Shown piece by piece: positions 27,914-36,687 of a DNA stretch of 64,000 nt. This DNA comes from Thermoflavimicrobium daqui (GTDB lineage Bacteria; Bacillota; Bacilli; Thermoactinomycetales; Thermoactinomycetaceae). The position numbers were made by a program, and so were the translations under genes. The stretch's first letter is position 1; the number at the start of each line of letters is the position of its first letter. The notes below the pieces were generated by a model. That model searched no databases. It was not told where the DNA came from and saw nothing but the letters and a program-made list of their open reading frames with translations. Location: the NCBI RefSeq assembly GCF_003313465.1, contig NZ_KZ845663.1:62001-126000 (forward strand), given 5' to 3'.

Positions 27914-27945
27914 CAAAAAGAAACCCGAGCCAAAGACGGCCCGGT
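27914..27945 (-). terminator. Terminator directly in front of nusB
   Basis: ACCGGGCC pairs with GGCTCGGGT (27923-27931 and 27938-27945 on the plus strand) through 8 pairs and one bulged G. It is followed leftwards by TTCTTTTT and then at once by the nusB GGAGG site. It ends the accB-accC-yqhY-amaP-DUF2273 transcript or attenuates it into nusB. Confidence 0.7.
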
Positions 27946-27947
27946 CT

Positions 27948-28178
27948 CTATTTACGCATCCATTTTTCCAAAATAATAGTATCAATCACTTCTTTTAAAT
28001 CTTCTTTGCGATCAAACTGTCTGCCTAAAAAATAACCTAATCCAGCCAGTAGAGCAAAAAAGAGCATTTTCCAGAAACCGACAAAGAGGTAAACGAGACC
28101 AAGGGCAATACCTATAAAAGAGCCTACAATACGTCCTCCATATTGTAACCAGACTCCCTTAAGAAAATGTTTATCCAT
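27948..28178 (-). CDS. DUF2273 small membrane protein
   Basis: A 76-residue protein with a glycine-rich hydrophobic hairpin, IVGSFIGIALGLVYLFVGFW and MLFFALLAGLGYFLGRQFDRKEDL, ending in a charged tail. This is the DUF2273 pattern, usually found with amaP and Asp23 genes, exactly as here. It likely belongs to the Asp23/AmaP envelope-stress assembly. Start ATG at 28178. Confidence 0.85.
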   Translation of the reverse strand: MDKHFLKGVWLQYGGRIVGSFIGIALGLVYLFVGFWKMLFFALLAGLGYFLGRQFDRKEDLKEVIDTIILEKWMRK

Positions 28179-28189
28179 GTTGCACCGCC

Positions 28190-28750
28190 TTACTCAACAC
28201 GAATTTTTGCTCTATTGGCTTGAATGGTTTTTGCCACATATACTGGAACTTGGTCAACATGGACACCGGCAATTGTTTCAACTTGGTCCTTTACAGTACG
28301 CTGTAGTTGCTCGGATACTTCTTGGATAGGAATTTCACCATCCACAATAATTTTAAGTCCAATATCTACGGTTGAAGTTTTGGCATCATGGCGAATTCGT
28401 GCGGTTAAATCACGAACCCCTCTAACTCGTCTGGCAGACTTTACCGCAACATTTTCAATTGTCTCTAAAGAAATACGAATATTTCCGATCTCTGTAACAC
28501 GGTCTACACCCGCATCTTTAGATATTTTTAGTAATCCAAATCCCAAAAAACGAAGACTCACTAATAACACAAATATACTTACACCAATAACAGAAATGTT
28601 AAGTGCTAAGTCTTTATCTAATAATAAAATAGCTTGGCTCGCTTCTTGTGGACTAATAAAAAGGTGAAATCCGGTTAAGATGGTGGTTATTGCTAAAGCG
28701 GCAATACCTAAGCTATATATAAATAAGAGTAGCCGATCCCATAAACCCAT
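28190..28750 (-). CDS. amaP: Alkaline shock response membrane anchor protein AmaP
   Basis: Anchors the Asp23 protein to the membrane. The 186-residue protein has two N-terminal transmembrane helices (about 8-28 and 48-72). An Asp23-like soluble domain follows (ISLETIENVAVKSARRVRGVRD...GVHVDQVPVYV). It lies between DUF2273 and the Asp23-family gene yqhY. ATG at 28750 behind GGAGGG. Confidence 0.9.
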   Translation of the reverse strand: MGLWDRLLLFIYSLGIAALAITTILTGFHLFISPQEASQAILLLDKDLALNISVIGVSIFVLLVSLRFLGFGLLKISKDAGVDRVTEIGNIRISLETIENVAVKSARRVRGVRDLTARIRHDAKTSTVDIGLKIIVDGEIPIQEVSEQLQRTVKDQVETIAGVHVDQVPVYVAKTIQANRAKIRVE

Positions 28751-28779
28751 CCTTGGTCCCTCCCTCTCTATCTAATAAA

Positions 28780-29190
28780 TTACTTCACCCTCTTATTTCC
28801 TTTATTTCCTATATCATCTTTACTTTTTTCTATGCTCGGAACCTTGATTCCTTCTACACGAACGACAACTTTTTCCACAGTTAAACCAGTCATCGTTTCA
28901 ACCGCTGACTTGACTTTCTCTTGTACTTCCTTACCAACTTCGATGATTTGGTAACCATACTCTACAACCATAGCTATCTCAATACTCGTTTGTTCAGCAA
29001 TCTCAACTTGTGTTCCTTGGCGAACATTTTTACGACCAATCAATCGGTTGAGATCACCCACAACTCCGCCTTTTAACTCTGCGACTCCGTCGATTTGGGA
29101 GGTAGTTAAACCAGCGATCGTTTGAATGACTTCAGGAGCAATCTCTATTTTTCCAAGCACATTTTGCTCTTCATATACGATATGATCCAT
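28780..29190 (-). CDS. yqhY: Asp23/Gls24-family envelope stress protein YqhY
   Basis: The 136-residue protein begins MDHIVYEEQNVLGKIEIAPE and has the family core IAGLTTSQIDGVAEL, VEYGYQIIEVGKEVQEKVKSAVE, and VVVRVEGIKV. The start at 29190 follows accC by 4 bp with AGAGGAGAG inside the end of accC. In B. subtilis the accBC-yqhY linkage is conserved, and YqhY is tied to control of acetyl-CoA carboxylase activity. Confidence 0.92.
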   Translation of the reverse strand: MDHIVYEEQNVLGKIEIAPEVIQTIAGLTTSQIDGVAELKGGVVGDLNRLIGRKNVRQGTQVEIAEQTSIEIAMVVEYGYQIIEVGKEVQEKVKSAVETMTGLTVEKVVVRVEGIKVPSIEKSKDDIGNKGNKRVK

Positions 29191-29194
29191 TACA

Positions 29195-30550
29195 CTATTC
29201 ACTCTCCTCTTCCCAATTTTCCTGTTCCAAGAACTGAATATGGAAATCACCCTGTACAAACTTTGGGTGACTTAATAATTTCAAATGAAATGGAATCGTT
29301 GTATAGACTCCGTCAATAGCAAACTCTTTTAATGCTCGTGTCATACGGTCTAGAGCTTCCTGACGATCCTTACCCCATACGATTAACTTCGCCACCATAG
29401 AATCATAAAAAGGAGAAATGCGATATCCTGGGTAACATGCACTATCTATACGTACTCCCATTCCACCTGGAGGAGCATAAAATTGAATAGTACCTGGAGA
29501 TGGCATAAAGTTTTTATCAGGTCGTTCTGCGTTGATACGGCATTCGATTGACCATCCATTGAAAACGATATCTTCTTGATTAACAGAAAGCTGTTCACCT
29601 GCAGCAACTCGAATTTGTTCCTTAACTAAGTCGATCCCAGTAATACTTTCGGTTACTGGATGTTCTACCTGAATTCTTGTATTCATTTCCATGAAATAAA
29701 AGTTGTGATCTCGGTCTAATAAAAATTCTACTGTGCCTGCACCTGAATAATCTACCGATTTCGCTGCTTGAATTGCTGCTTGTCCCATCTTCTCACGAAG
29801 CTCTGGAGTTAGTGCAGGAGAAGGTGCTTCTTCGATTAGTTTTTGATACCGACGCTGAATGGAACAATCCCGTTCACCTAAATGGATGACATTGCCATGT
29901 TTATCCGCTAAAACTTGAATCTCAATGTGCCGTGGCTTAACTAAAAATTTCTCGAGGTATACACCTGGATTCCCAAAATTTGCTTCTGCTTCTTTTTGAG
30001 CAAGTGCTACTGCATTTCTTAATTCCTCTTCGGAATGAACGATACGCATTCCTTTTCCACCGCCACCTGCAGTTGCTTTTACGATGACTGGATATCCAAT
30101 ACCATTTGCTGTTTTAGCGGCTTCTTCGATATCTTCAATAATTCCTTCTGTTCCCGGTACAACAGGAACACCAGCTTGTTTCATTGTTTCCCGAGCCGTT
30201 GTTTTATCTCCCATTTTAAGGATTGCTTCAGGATGAGGTCCGATAAATTGAATTCCGCATGCTTCACATAGCTCAGCAAAATCGGCATTTTCCGCAAGGA
30301 ATCCATAACCAGGATGTATAGCATCGGCTCCCACGAGCGTTGCTGTGCTCATTAAATTCGTCATATTTAAGTAGCTATCTCGGGCGAGTGCGGGTCCAAT
30401 ACAATAAGCTTCATCTGCAATCTGTACATGTAAAGCATCACGGTCTGGCTCTGAATAAACAGCTACTGTACTAATTCCTAATTCACGACATGCACGAATC
30501 ACACGTACTGCAATTTCGCCACGATTAGCCACTAATACCTTCTTAAACAT
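29195..30550 (-). CDS. accC: Biotin carboxylase subunit of acetyl-CoA carboxylase
   Basis: ATP-dependent carboxylation of biotin on AccB. The 451-residue protein has an N-terminal [16 protein letters not shown], the ATP-grasp glycine loop [14 protein letters not shown] (about residues 160-173), [21 protein letters not shown] in part, and the catalytic [14 protein letters not shown]. It follows accB by 20 bp. The branched-chain acyl-CoAs from Bkd and the malonyl-CoA from this enzyme feed the same fatty-acid pathway. Confidence 0.97.
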   Translation of the reverse strand: MFKKVLVANRGEIAVRVIRACRELGISTVAVYSEPDRDALHVQIADEAYCIGPALARDSYLNMTNLMSTATLVGADAIHPGYGFLAENADFAELCEACGIQFIGPHPEAILKMGDKTTARETMKQAGVPVVPGTEGIIEDIEEAAKTANGIGYPVIVKATAGGGGKGMRIVHSEEELRNAVALAQKEAEANFGNPGVYLEKFLVKPRHIEIQVLADKHGNVIHLGERDCSIQRRYQKLIEEAPSPALTPELREKMGQAAIQAAKSVDYSGAGTVEFLLDRDHNFYFMEMNTRIQVEHPVTESITGIDLVKEQIRVAAGEQLSVNQEDIVFNGWSIECRINAERPDKNFMPSPGTIQFYAPPGGMGVRIDSACYPGYRISPFYDSMVAKLIVWGKDRQEALDRMTRALKEFAIDGVYTTIPFHLKLLSHPKFVQGDFHIQFLEQENWEEESE

Positions 30551-30570
30551 ATTCTTCTCCTCCCGCAGGA

Positions 30571-31098
30571 TTAGCTAGTTTTTACTAAGAATAGTGGCTG
30601 TCCATATTCAACTAACTGTCCATTTTCTACCAAAATTTTCACGATCGTTCCGCGGGTTTCTGCCTCAATTTCATTCATCAATTTCATGGCTTCAACAATA
30701 CAAACAACCTTTTTCTCATCAACAGTGTCTCCTTCTTGAACATATGGATCTGCATCGGGAGCAGGAGCCCGGTAGAAGGTTCCAACCATTGGAGATACGA
30801 TTTTATGTAGGTTAGCATCATCTGCGACTCCTAGATCTTGCTCTTGCACGGGTGGATTAATCGGCTCTGTGGCTGGAGTAGCTGGTACTGCTGGAGCCGG
30901 TGGCGTGACTACTGGAGCTACTGTTTGAACAGGGACAGCGCTCGACACTTGTGGAACAGGAGTTGGTACAACTTGGGCACGTTCAGCCACTTTTTTGATC
31001 ACTATTTTTTCTTCACCATGAGCCCATTCAAACTCTTCGAGCTTAGACTCATCCATTAAACGAATCAATTCACGGATTTCATGCATTTTAAAAGCCAT
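30571..31098 (-). CDS. accB: Biotin carboxyl carrier protein of acetyl-CoA carboxylase
   Basis: Carries CO2 on biotin. The 175-residue protein has a conserved N-terminal helix ([19 protein letters not shown]), then a Pro/Ala/Val-rich linker (about 43-85). The biotinyl domain has the attachment Lys139 in [13 protein letters not shown]. Start at ATG 31098 with GGAGAG upstream; the frame continues to 31155 but without a site. In B. subtilis spoIIIAH is directly upstream. Here 3.7 kb of other genes intervene. Confidence 0.95.
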   Translation of the reverse strand: MAFKMHEIRELIRLMDESKLEEFEWAHGEEKIVIKKVAERAQVVPTPVPQVSSAVPVQTVAPVVTPPAPAVPATPATEPINPPVQEQDLGVADDANLHKIVSPMVGTFYRAPAPDADPYVQEGDTVDEKKVVCIVEAMKLMNEIEAETRGTIVKILVENGQLVEYGQPLFLVKTS

Positions 31099-31336
31099 GC
31101 ATAACTCTCCTCTCAAGCAACTCTGCGTTTTATTTTTGATATGAAAATAGCTCACGATTGCTTTTTCTATTAACGGTTTTTATGATATAGTTTTTTCTGT
31201 CTTTTGACCAGCCCTTACCACTCTCAACTCATGGCTTCATATTAGTTTTACCATAAAAAAACAAGAAAAGTACATGATCTATATTAAGATTTGCGAAACT
31301 ATCTTTGATCATTCAACATACGTTTGATGTTGTCTA

Positions 31337-31813
31337 TCAAATGTTAATTGGCCACTTTACACAGCTAACCAAATCCATATGATCAACAATCGAAGCAAGC
31401 TTCTTTCTAGTTTTTGCTGGTCGAATATTCACATATGAATCATAATACTTTCTTAGAAGTTTATGATGGTTTAGTATGTGTTTTTGTTGCTCTGGGTTTG
31501 ATGACGAATCATGAAGCCTTATAATCCAACCATGACAATGTTTAAGAGTTTCAAAGGCCCTTTGAAGAGTATGTGTATTCTATTTCCCAATCACTTCTAC
31601 TCCTATAGACAGATGATACCATTTTATGTTTAAGGACGAAATGTTACATAAGGCTCCGCAAAATCCGACTGTAGCCTGTACAATCTTAGAACTAATTCCA
31701 TCATCCATGTAGCAAACTACCAATCTTATATTGCAATATCCTTCATACCCCTTTCTAATTTCGAAAGCTTCCGACTTATCTGTTGCTATTTTAGCATCAA
31801 TTAGCTTTTTTGG
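31337..31813 (-). pseudogene. Degraded gene of unknown family
   Basis: The 860-bp gap between accB and the TetR gene contains one frame of 158 codons broken by a single TAG, with no start codon or ribosome binding site. The first part includes KSEAFEIRKGYEGYC and CYMDDGISSKIVQ. After the TAG it continues THTLQRAFETLKHCHGWII, NPEQQKHILNHHKLLRKYY and DHMDLVSCVKWPINI, then TGA. Composition looks protein-like on both sides of the stop in the same frame, which is unusual for noise. I do not recognise the family. A relic of an inserted gene is the simplest reading; chance is possible. Confidence 0.35.
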
Positions 31814-31888
31814 CTAATCATACTCATGATATTGAAAATAATGAGGGAAGTAAATTACATAACAATCTCTTAATAAAATTATTTAATG

Positions 31889-31941
31889 TTGACAAGATTA
31901 AAGTAGCTTCAGTATCTTATAATTAGAACGAACGGTCGGTT
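31889..31941 (+). promoter_or_regulatory. Promoter and TetR operator 1
   Basis: TTGACA (31889-31894) is followed 18 bp on by TATCTT and overlappingly by TATAAT (31918-31923, a 23-bp spacer, too long). The dyad AACGAACGGTCGGTT (31927-31941) covers the expected transcription start, so binding would repress the tetR gene itself. Confidence 0.65.
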
Positions 31942-31960
31942 TAATGAAAGGAGCTGTTTC

Positions 31961-32554
31961 ATGCGAAAAAGACGTAACGATGGAGAGCAAACCAAAAAAC
32001 TCATCATCAAAAAAGCCAAAGAGATATTTTGTCAGAAAGGCTATACAGCGACATCCATCGAAGACATCTGTACAGCAACTGGGGTTAGTAAAGGTAGCTT
32101 ATATTATCATTTTAAAAACAAAGAAGATCTCTTTCTCTCCTTCGTTGAAGATCATTTTGCTAGTTGGAATCAAGAATGTGAGCGTATTATCCGACAAGTA
32201 AGTAGTGCTACTGATAAACTCTATATGATCGCCGAGCATTTTGCTCGAGATTTTGAACATCCTCTTTATAAGGTAGTTGAAGAGTTCGTTGCTAATACGA
32301 TCAGTCATAATGAGGATATAGTTAAACAACTAAACTCCTCCATCCATCAATCATATTCTCTCTATCGACACATTATCAAAGAAGGAATAGACCAAGGAGA
32401 TTTTAAACAGAATGATTTGGATGAGATAGCTAAAACGTTCATGGGATTGCTTGCTGGACTTAGCATATTTCAGCAAGAACTCGATTCATCTTCATTAATT
32501 ACGCTATATCAGAAAGCGACATCCATCTTTTTACATGGAATAGCCAAAAACTAA
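31961..32554 (+). CDS. TetR-family transcriptional repressor
   Basis: A 197-residue regulator with an N-terminal HTH, KAKEIFCQKGYTATSIEDIC and GVSKGSLYYHFKNKEDLF (about residues 16-60), and a variable C-terminal ligand domain. AAAGGAG precedes the ATG. It lies 54 bp before an MFS exporter in the same direction, with related dyads in front of each gene. It is therefore probably a drug- or metabolite-responsive repressor of the pair. The inducer is unknown. Confidence 0.92.
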   Translation: MRKRRNDGEQTKKLIIKKAKEIFCQKGYTATSIEDICTATGVSKGSLYYHFKNKEDLFLSFVEDHFASWNQECERIIRQVSSATDKLYMIAEHFARDFEHPLYKVVEEFVANTISHNEDIVKQLNSSIHQSYSLYRHIIKEGIDQGDFKQNDLDEIAKTFMGLLAGLSIFQQELDSSSLITLYQKATSIFLHGIAKN

Positions 32555-32574
32555 TTTTTTTGTTTCTTAATTAT

Positions 32575-32588
32575 ACCGGACGTTCGGT
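32575..32588 (+). promoter_or_regulatory. TetR operator 2, in front of the MFS gene
   Basis: ACCGGACGTTCGGT has 6 of 7 symmetric pairs. Read on the other strand it shares 10 of 12 core positions with operator 1. It stands 20 bp before the MFS start, so the exporter may have its own controlled promoter as well as readthrough. Confidence 0.65.
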
Positions 32589-32608
32589 TTTTAATTAGGA
32601 GGGAAATG

Positions 32609-33814
32609 ATGAATAAGCGTATCTTGTGGATAATCACCGGAAAATGTCTATTAGAGAATATAGCCATTTGGATTCGTAATATGGCCATTCTTTACTTTAT
32701 TATGGAACAGACAAAGAATGACCCTACTGCAGTTTCGATGATTCAAGTATCTGAGTATTTACCCATTTTTCTTATCGCATTTATCGGAGGAACACTGGCT
32801 GATCGATGGCGCCCTAAGAGAACCATGATCATTAGCGATTGTTTGAGTGCAGCTTCTATGATTCTTATTATTGGTTTACTTGACTTTGGTTTTTGGCCAG
32901 CGATCTACTTAGCTACACTCCTTTCAGCTATTTTCAGCCAGTTTACACAACCATCTGCCGTAGTAATGCTTAAGCAACATCTAACGGATCAAGAACTATC
33001 ACAGGCAATCAGCTTGATCCAAGGTCTCACTCCGATCTTTGTCATCATTGGTCCTTTTATAGGAACAGGAATCTATGGCTGGCTCGGTATTGAAGCCTCA
33101 TTATATTTCTTTGGTGGAGCTTTCCTTTTTTCTGCGTTTTTGGTAAGTTTTTTACCTTCTTCTAAGAAAGATGTAAGTCAAACCTCATCTGTTTGGCAAG
33201 ATATGAAACAAGGATTCCTTTATTTAAAACAGCAACAGACCTTAAAAACACTGACAATTATGGATTTTTTCATCGCCATTGGACTTGGGATTATTCAGCC
33301 ACTTGAAGTATTTATTATCACCCAACGTTTAGAATTGGCAAAGGAATCTCTGCAGTGGTTTTTGATGATTGGCGGAATCGGATCTTTAATTGGTGCGATC
33401 ATTACTTCTCATTTACTCACTCGATTAAAAATAAAGCCAACTATGTCTATTTGTCTAGGAGTCCTCTCCTTATGTGTTTTTTTAGAAGCCTTATCCACTT
33501 GGATACCAATTACAGCAAGTATTCGTTTTATCGTTGGTTTAACTTCTACTTTTTTAATCGTTACTTTAAACACTTTAGTCCTACAAATCGTGGACAAAGA
33601 CTATGTAGGGCGAGTTAGCGGGATTATGAATCCTATTTTTACAGGAGGTACCTTAATTGGGATCGCCATTTTTTCACCCTTATTTAAAGGAACATCAATC
33701 ATCGTAACCGCTGGTATTGCTTCTTTAGTCATACTTGTATCTGTTCTTTATAGCTTACGGGTACATATACCCGAGAAAAATCAAGCTGTTCCTCCAGCTT
33801 CCATTTCACGATAA
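32609..33814 (+). CDS. MFS exporter of the drug:H+ antiporter type
   Basis: A 401-residue, 12-helix major facilitator protein. It has the loop 2-3 motif FIGGTLADRWRPKRTMIISD and a large central loop after helix 6. AGGAGG lies before two adjacent ATGs; the second (32609) has better spacing. It is paired with the TetR repressor upstream and ended by a bidirectional terminator. Substrate is unknown; macrolide-like or other drug efflux is usual for such TetR/MFS pairs. Confidence 0.9.
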   Translation: MNKRILWIITGKCLLENIAIWIRNMAILYFIMEQTKNDPTAVSMIQVSEYLPIFLIAFIGGTLADRWRPKRTMIISDCLSAASMILIIGLLDFGFWPAIYLATLLSAIFSQFTQPSAVVMLKQHLTDQELSQAISLIQGLTPIFVIIGPFIGTGIYGWLGIEASLYFFGGAFLFSAFLVSFLPSSKKDVSQTSSVWQDMKQGFLYLKQQQTLKTLTIMDFFIAIGLGIIQPLEVFIITQRLELAKESLQWFLMIGGIGSLIGAIITSHLLTRLKIKPTMSICLGVLSLCVFLEALSTWIPITASIRFIVGLTSTFLIVTLNTLVLQIVDKDYVGRVSGIMNPIFTGGTLIGIAIFSPLFKGTSIIVTAGIASLVILVSVLYSLRVHIPEKNQAVPPASISR

Positions 33815-33824
33815 TTAAAAACAG

Positions 33825-33861
33825 AGAACCTAGTCTGATTAATGCCTAGGTTCTTTGTTTT
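33825..33861 (+). terminator. Terminator after the MFS gene (bidirectional)
   Basis: AGAACCTAG (33825-33833) and CTAGGTTCT (33846-33854) form a 9-bp stem followed by TTGTTTT. On the other strand TGTTTTT follows, so it may also stop the convergent NlpC/P60 gene. Confidence 0.85.
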
Positions 33862-33903
33862 GGGGAAGAAATACGATTTATATAATTTGTTATTTATATT
33901 TTA

Positions 33904-34536
33904 CTAAAAAAGGCGACGACCTTCAGCAAAACGTGGCTTCCAGTAGACATTATTTACATCTGCAATACTTACTCCTGTTTTGCTAGATGCTGCGTGGATC
34001 ATCTTACCATTTCCCATATAAATGGCTACATGAAATACTCGCCCATTTTCTTTAAAGACCATAAGATCGCCTTTACGTAAGTTACTTAAGCTTTTACCAG
34101 TCGATTTCCCTCTTTTCGCTTGATCAGATGAGACGCGTGGTAAACTGTATCCAATCGAGTTTTTATATACATATTGAGTAAAACCGGAGCAATCAAATGA
34201 GCTTGGACCCGTTCCACCATAGCGATATTTTTTACCCACATGCTTTTTGGCTTCGTTTATGACTTTATCAGCTTTCACAGACCAAGAACTTTGTGAGCTA
34301 GAAGAACCGTTTGAACCTTTCTGATCAGGTACCGTTAGCTTTTGACCAACTCGAATCGTGGTACTATTTAGTTTATTTAACTTTTGTAGCTCTGATACAC
34401 TTGTATTATACTTTTTAGAAATACTATATAATGTATCTCCTTTTTGGACGGTGTAAGTTGCAGCAAATGCTTGTCCAACACTTAAAAAGCTTGTAACGAT
34501 TAATGTTCCTAAAGCTAAAATACACTTTTTCTTCAA
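33904..34536 (-). CDS. Secreted LysM-NlpC/P60 cell-wall endopeptidase
   Basis: Peptidoglycan hydrolase of the DL-endopeptidase type. The 210-residue precursor has a signal peptide (about 1-25, MKKKCILALGTLIV...AFAA). One LysM repeat follows (about 27-70, YTVQKGDTLYSISKKYN), then a Ser-rich linker. The NlpC/P60 domain has catalytic Cys in SFDCSGFTQYVY, His in RVFHVAIYMG, and a third polar residue in MIHAASSKTG. It is close in plan to CwlO/LytF-like enzymes. It has its own terminators on both sides. Confidence 0.93.
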   Translation of the reverse strand: MKKKCILALGTLIVTSFLSVGQAFAATYTVQKGDTLYSISKKYNTSVSELQKLNKLNSTTIRVGQKLTVPDQKGSNGSSSSQSSWSVKADKVINEAKKHVGKKYRYGGTGPSSFDCSGFTQYVYKNSIGYSLPRVSSDQAKRGKSTGKSLSNLRKGDLMVFKENGRVFHVAIYMGNGKMIHAASSKTGVSIADVNNVYWKPRFAEGRRLF

Positions 34537-34741
34537 ACAGATCCTCTCCCTTGATGTTTAAAAGTCATGAAACTGCCTTTTGAAGAAACCGAAATTTCTT
34601 AATAAATCAGGGCCTCTGCCTGCCCAGACAGATGATTTCATTCTAGCAAACAATAAAAATATGAAAAGCTCTTTTGCCAAACGGCTACATATTGTTCAAT
34701 TTTCCCGCTTCATTTTTGTCACAATTATGATCTACGACAAA

Positions 34742-34772
34742 GAAACCAGCCTATCCGAGGAAGGCTGGTTTC
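34742..34772 (-). terminator. Terminator of the spoIIIA operon
   Basis: GAAACCAGCC (34742-34751) pairs perfectly with GGCTGGTTTC (34763-34772). Leftwards TTTGTCG follows, rightwards TCTTTTTTT, so it could work both ways. It lies 8 bp after the spoIIIAH stop. Confidence 0.8.
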
Positions 34773-34779
34773 TCTTTTT

Positions 34780-35343
34780 TTATTTAACATATGCTACCGA
34801 AATTTGATTGGCAGCCATATTCATTTGTTGCTTTACAAGACTAATAAGTTCTACAGCTTGTGCTTTTGTGAGATTATCACACTGGACAATCACATCAATA
34901 TGCTCATCATTTGTAATGACGACAGCATCTCGATACCCTTTTTTACGAATAAGTTCTTCAAGTACATTTTCCTGTTTATCGACTTGGGATAATTGATTTA
35001 ACTTTGCTTCTGCCTCTTTAATCGCTTGCTTAGAAGAATTCGGATTAGACAAGACCTTCATGTACTCTTCAGTCATTTTGCCACGCAATGTATTTCGTTG
35101 TAATTGATATGCTACAAAGTAGTCACTTTCACTTTTTCCTTTCAAATCTTCCTTCTCTTTATTTGTGGACGCAGGTTGATCTAGAGCTTTGATGTCCACT
35201 TGAATCTGATTGTTTTTCATATCCAAATCTTTGGCAATTTTCTCTGCTGGTTCAACAGGCCCTGTTGCAATATAGTAAGCTGAGAGTACAACCATCAGAG
35301 TTAACATGGTAACCAACCAAACTGTTTGTTTATTGACTTGCAT
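34780..35343 (-). CDS. spoIIIAH: SpoIIIAH, forespore-mother cell channel component
   Basis: Outer-forespore-membrane partner of SpoIIQ. The 187-residue protein has one N-terminal transmembrane helix (about 8-26, VWLVTMLTLMVVLSAYYIA). The extracytoplasmic YscJ/FliF-like ring domain starts around residue 90, with KGYRDAVVITNDEHIDVIVQ and LTKAQAVELISLVKQ. Start ATG at 35343 behind GAGGAGG. Last gene of the operon. Confidence 0.93.
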   Translation of the reverse strand: MQVNKQTVWLVTMLTLMVVLSAYYIATGPVEPAEKIAKDLDMKNNQIQVDIKALDQPASTNKEKEDLKGKSESDYFVAYQLQRNTLRGKMTEEYMKVLSNPNSSKQAIKEAEAKLNQLSQVDKQENVLEELIRKKGYRDAVVITNDEHIDVIVQCDNLTKAQAVELISLVKQQMNMAANQISVAYVK

Positions 35344-35400
35344 AATGAATCCTCCTCTAATAGCTTGTCTATATGGTTTTCCATGGTGGTATGTGGTATC

Positions 35401-36021
35401 TCATGATCCTTTAGGTAGTACGGAAATTCGATGCATAGGAAGATCAAGTGTGCGCTGAATTGCCTCGATGACTGCTGCTTTAACCTGTAAATTTTCAATT
35501 CCACGTGCCACAACCAGAACACCACGAACTTTCGGCTTTAAACGCTTGATGACAACGGGTTGTTCACCATCATCTGCACGATAAGTCGCTGTTTTTTTTT
35601 CATTATTTGTTTGTTGAATTGTACGATTACCACCTTTGGGATCAGCTTCATTGGTCACTTGCGAAGCTTCTCTTGTTTCTACATGAACAACTTCTTCTTC
35701 CGTTGAATCAAGGTTGACCATAACGGATACATCATCAACACCGACAATTTTGCTTAAGACATCTGCCAGTTGGCTTTCATACTTTTTTTCATAATCCTCC
35801 ATACTCATCTCTTTATGTGGAACCGGGCCCGTATTATCTTCCTTGAACGAAGGAGCCGAGAACCGTCTTGGTACTCCATCTTCTTCTTCAACTTGCAAAA
35901 AGGAAGAAAGTAACATTACTCCAGCTCCAATACACCCGAGAATAAGAATGAAACGAAAAGTATTTCTCTTTGTACCACCACCTAGTTTTTGTTCTAATTT
36001 TTGTAGCCACTTTAAAAACAC
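35401..36021 (-). CDS. spoIIIAG: SpoIIIAG, stage III sporulation channel protein
   Basis: Ring-forming membrane protein of the SpoIIIA-SpoIIQ apparatus. One transmembrane helix (near FRFILILGCIGAGVMLLSS) precedes an extracytoplasmic ring-building domain with YEKKYESQLADVLSKIVGVDDVSVMVNLDSTEE in part, and VRGVLVVARGIENLQVKAAV. The frame is open to an ATG at 36054. A GTG at 36021 (or 36024) has GGGGGAT in front and avoids overlap with spoIIIAF, so I place the start there with moderate certainty (206 residues). Confidence 0.9.
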   Translation of the reverse strand: MFLKWLQKLEQKLGGGTKRNTFRFILILGCIGAGVMLLSSFLQVEEEDGVPRRFSAPSFKEDNTGPVPHKEMSMEDYEKKYESQLADVLSKIVGVDDVSVMVNLDSTEEEVVHVETREASQVTNEADPKGGNRTIQQTNNEKKTATYRADDGEQPVVIKRLKPKVRGVLVVARGIENLQVKAAVIEAIQRTLDLPMHRISVLPKGS

Positions 36022-36037
36022 AACACATCCCCCATCC

Positions 36038-36682
36038 TTAACGAGGTGCTTCAATAAGGATATGAATCTGCTCAGTCGTAACTTGCCAGCTCTGCTTTAA
36101 ATATTCTGTAATTTCTTTAGCTAAGGATTTATCCACTTGGTTAGATGGTTTTATTATTGTAGGAGTTATTTCTACATGGACTGGAGCTACAGGTTCCATG
36201 GACTTTGTCTTAGTAGGTGACTTTTGATTGATAGATTTAGTACGTGTAACCACTTCAATCTGTTTAATTTCAAGAACATGATTGCGATTTAACTCTGTTT
36301 TTACCTTGGCCTGAACCACCTCCACACCAAATTTTGTTTGAATATTTTGTTTGATGATCTTTTCCATGGATTTCTCTGTTTGCTTTTGAATGAGCTGATC
36401 TTGGTTTTTTTGTAGTTTATCGGCATTTTCCTTTATATCTCTAATCGGTGACATTTCTTTCATATTCCATTTATGCTGGATAGTCGTAGCTAAATTGGCC
36501 AAATTCAGATCATTTTTAATCAGCTTAAATATGGGAGAAAGAATAGCCATGATGATAATAAGCCCCATAACCAATTTTACATATCTTTCCATAGAATGAT
36601 TCGGAAGGAGTAAATCCAAAAAGGTAGCAATTAAAACCAGCAGTATAATCTGTTTAATCCAATCTGTTAACCATTCCACCAT
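36038..36682 (-). CDS. spoIIIAF: SpoIIIAF
   Basis: A 214-residue stage III protein with two N-terminal hydrophobic helices (IKQIILLVLIATFLDLLLP and YVKLVMGLIIIMAILSPIF), then a long charged, helical region and a ferredoxin-like ring-building C-terminus (IKQNIQTKFGVEVVQAKVK). It follows spoIIIAE by 5 bp. Its exact role in the channel is unsettled. Confidence 0.9.
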   Translation of the reverse strand: MVEWLTDWIKQIILLVLIATFLDLLLPNHSMERYVKLVMGLIIIMAILSPIFKLIKNDLNLANLATTIQHKWNMKEMSPIRDIKENADKLQKNQDQLIQKQTEKSMEKIIKQNIQTKFGVEVVQAKVKTELNRNHVLEIKQIEVVTRTKSINQKSPTKTKSMEPVAPVHVEITPTIIKPSNQVDKSLAKEITEYLKQSWQVTTEQIHILIEAPR

Positions 36683-36687
36683 TTCAC

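Noticed and set aside
32099-32329. 76-codon frame antisense to the TetR gene
   Set aside because: Shadow of the regulator; no start signal and no recognisable product.
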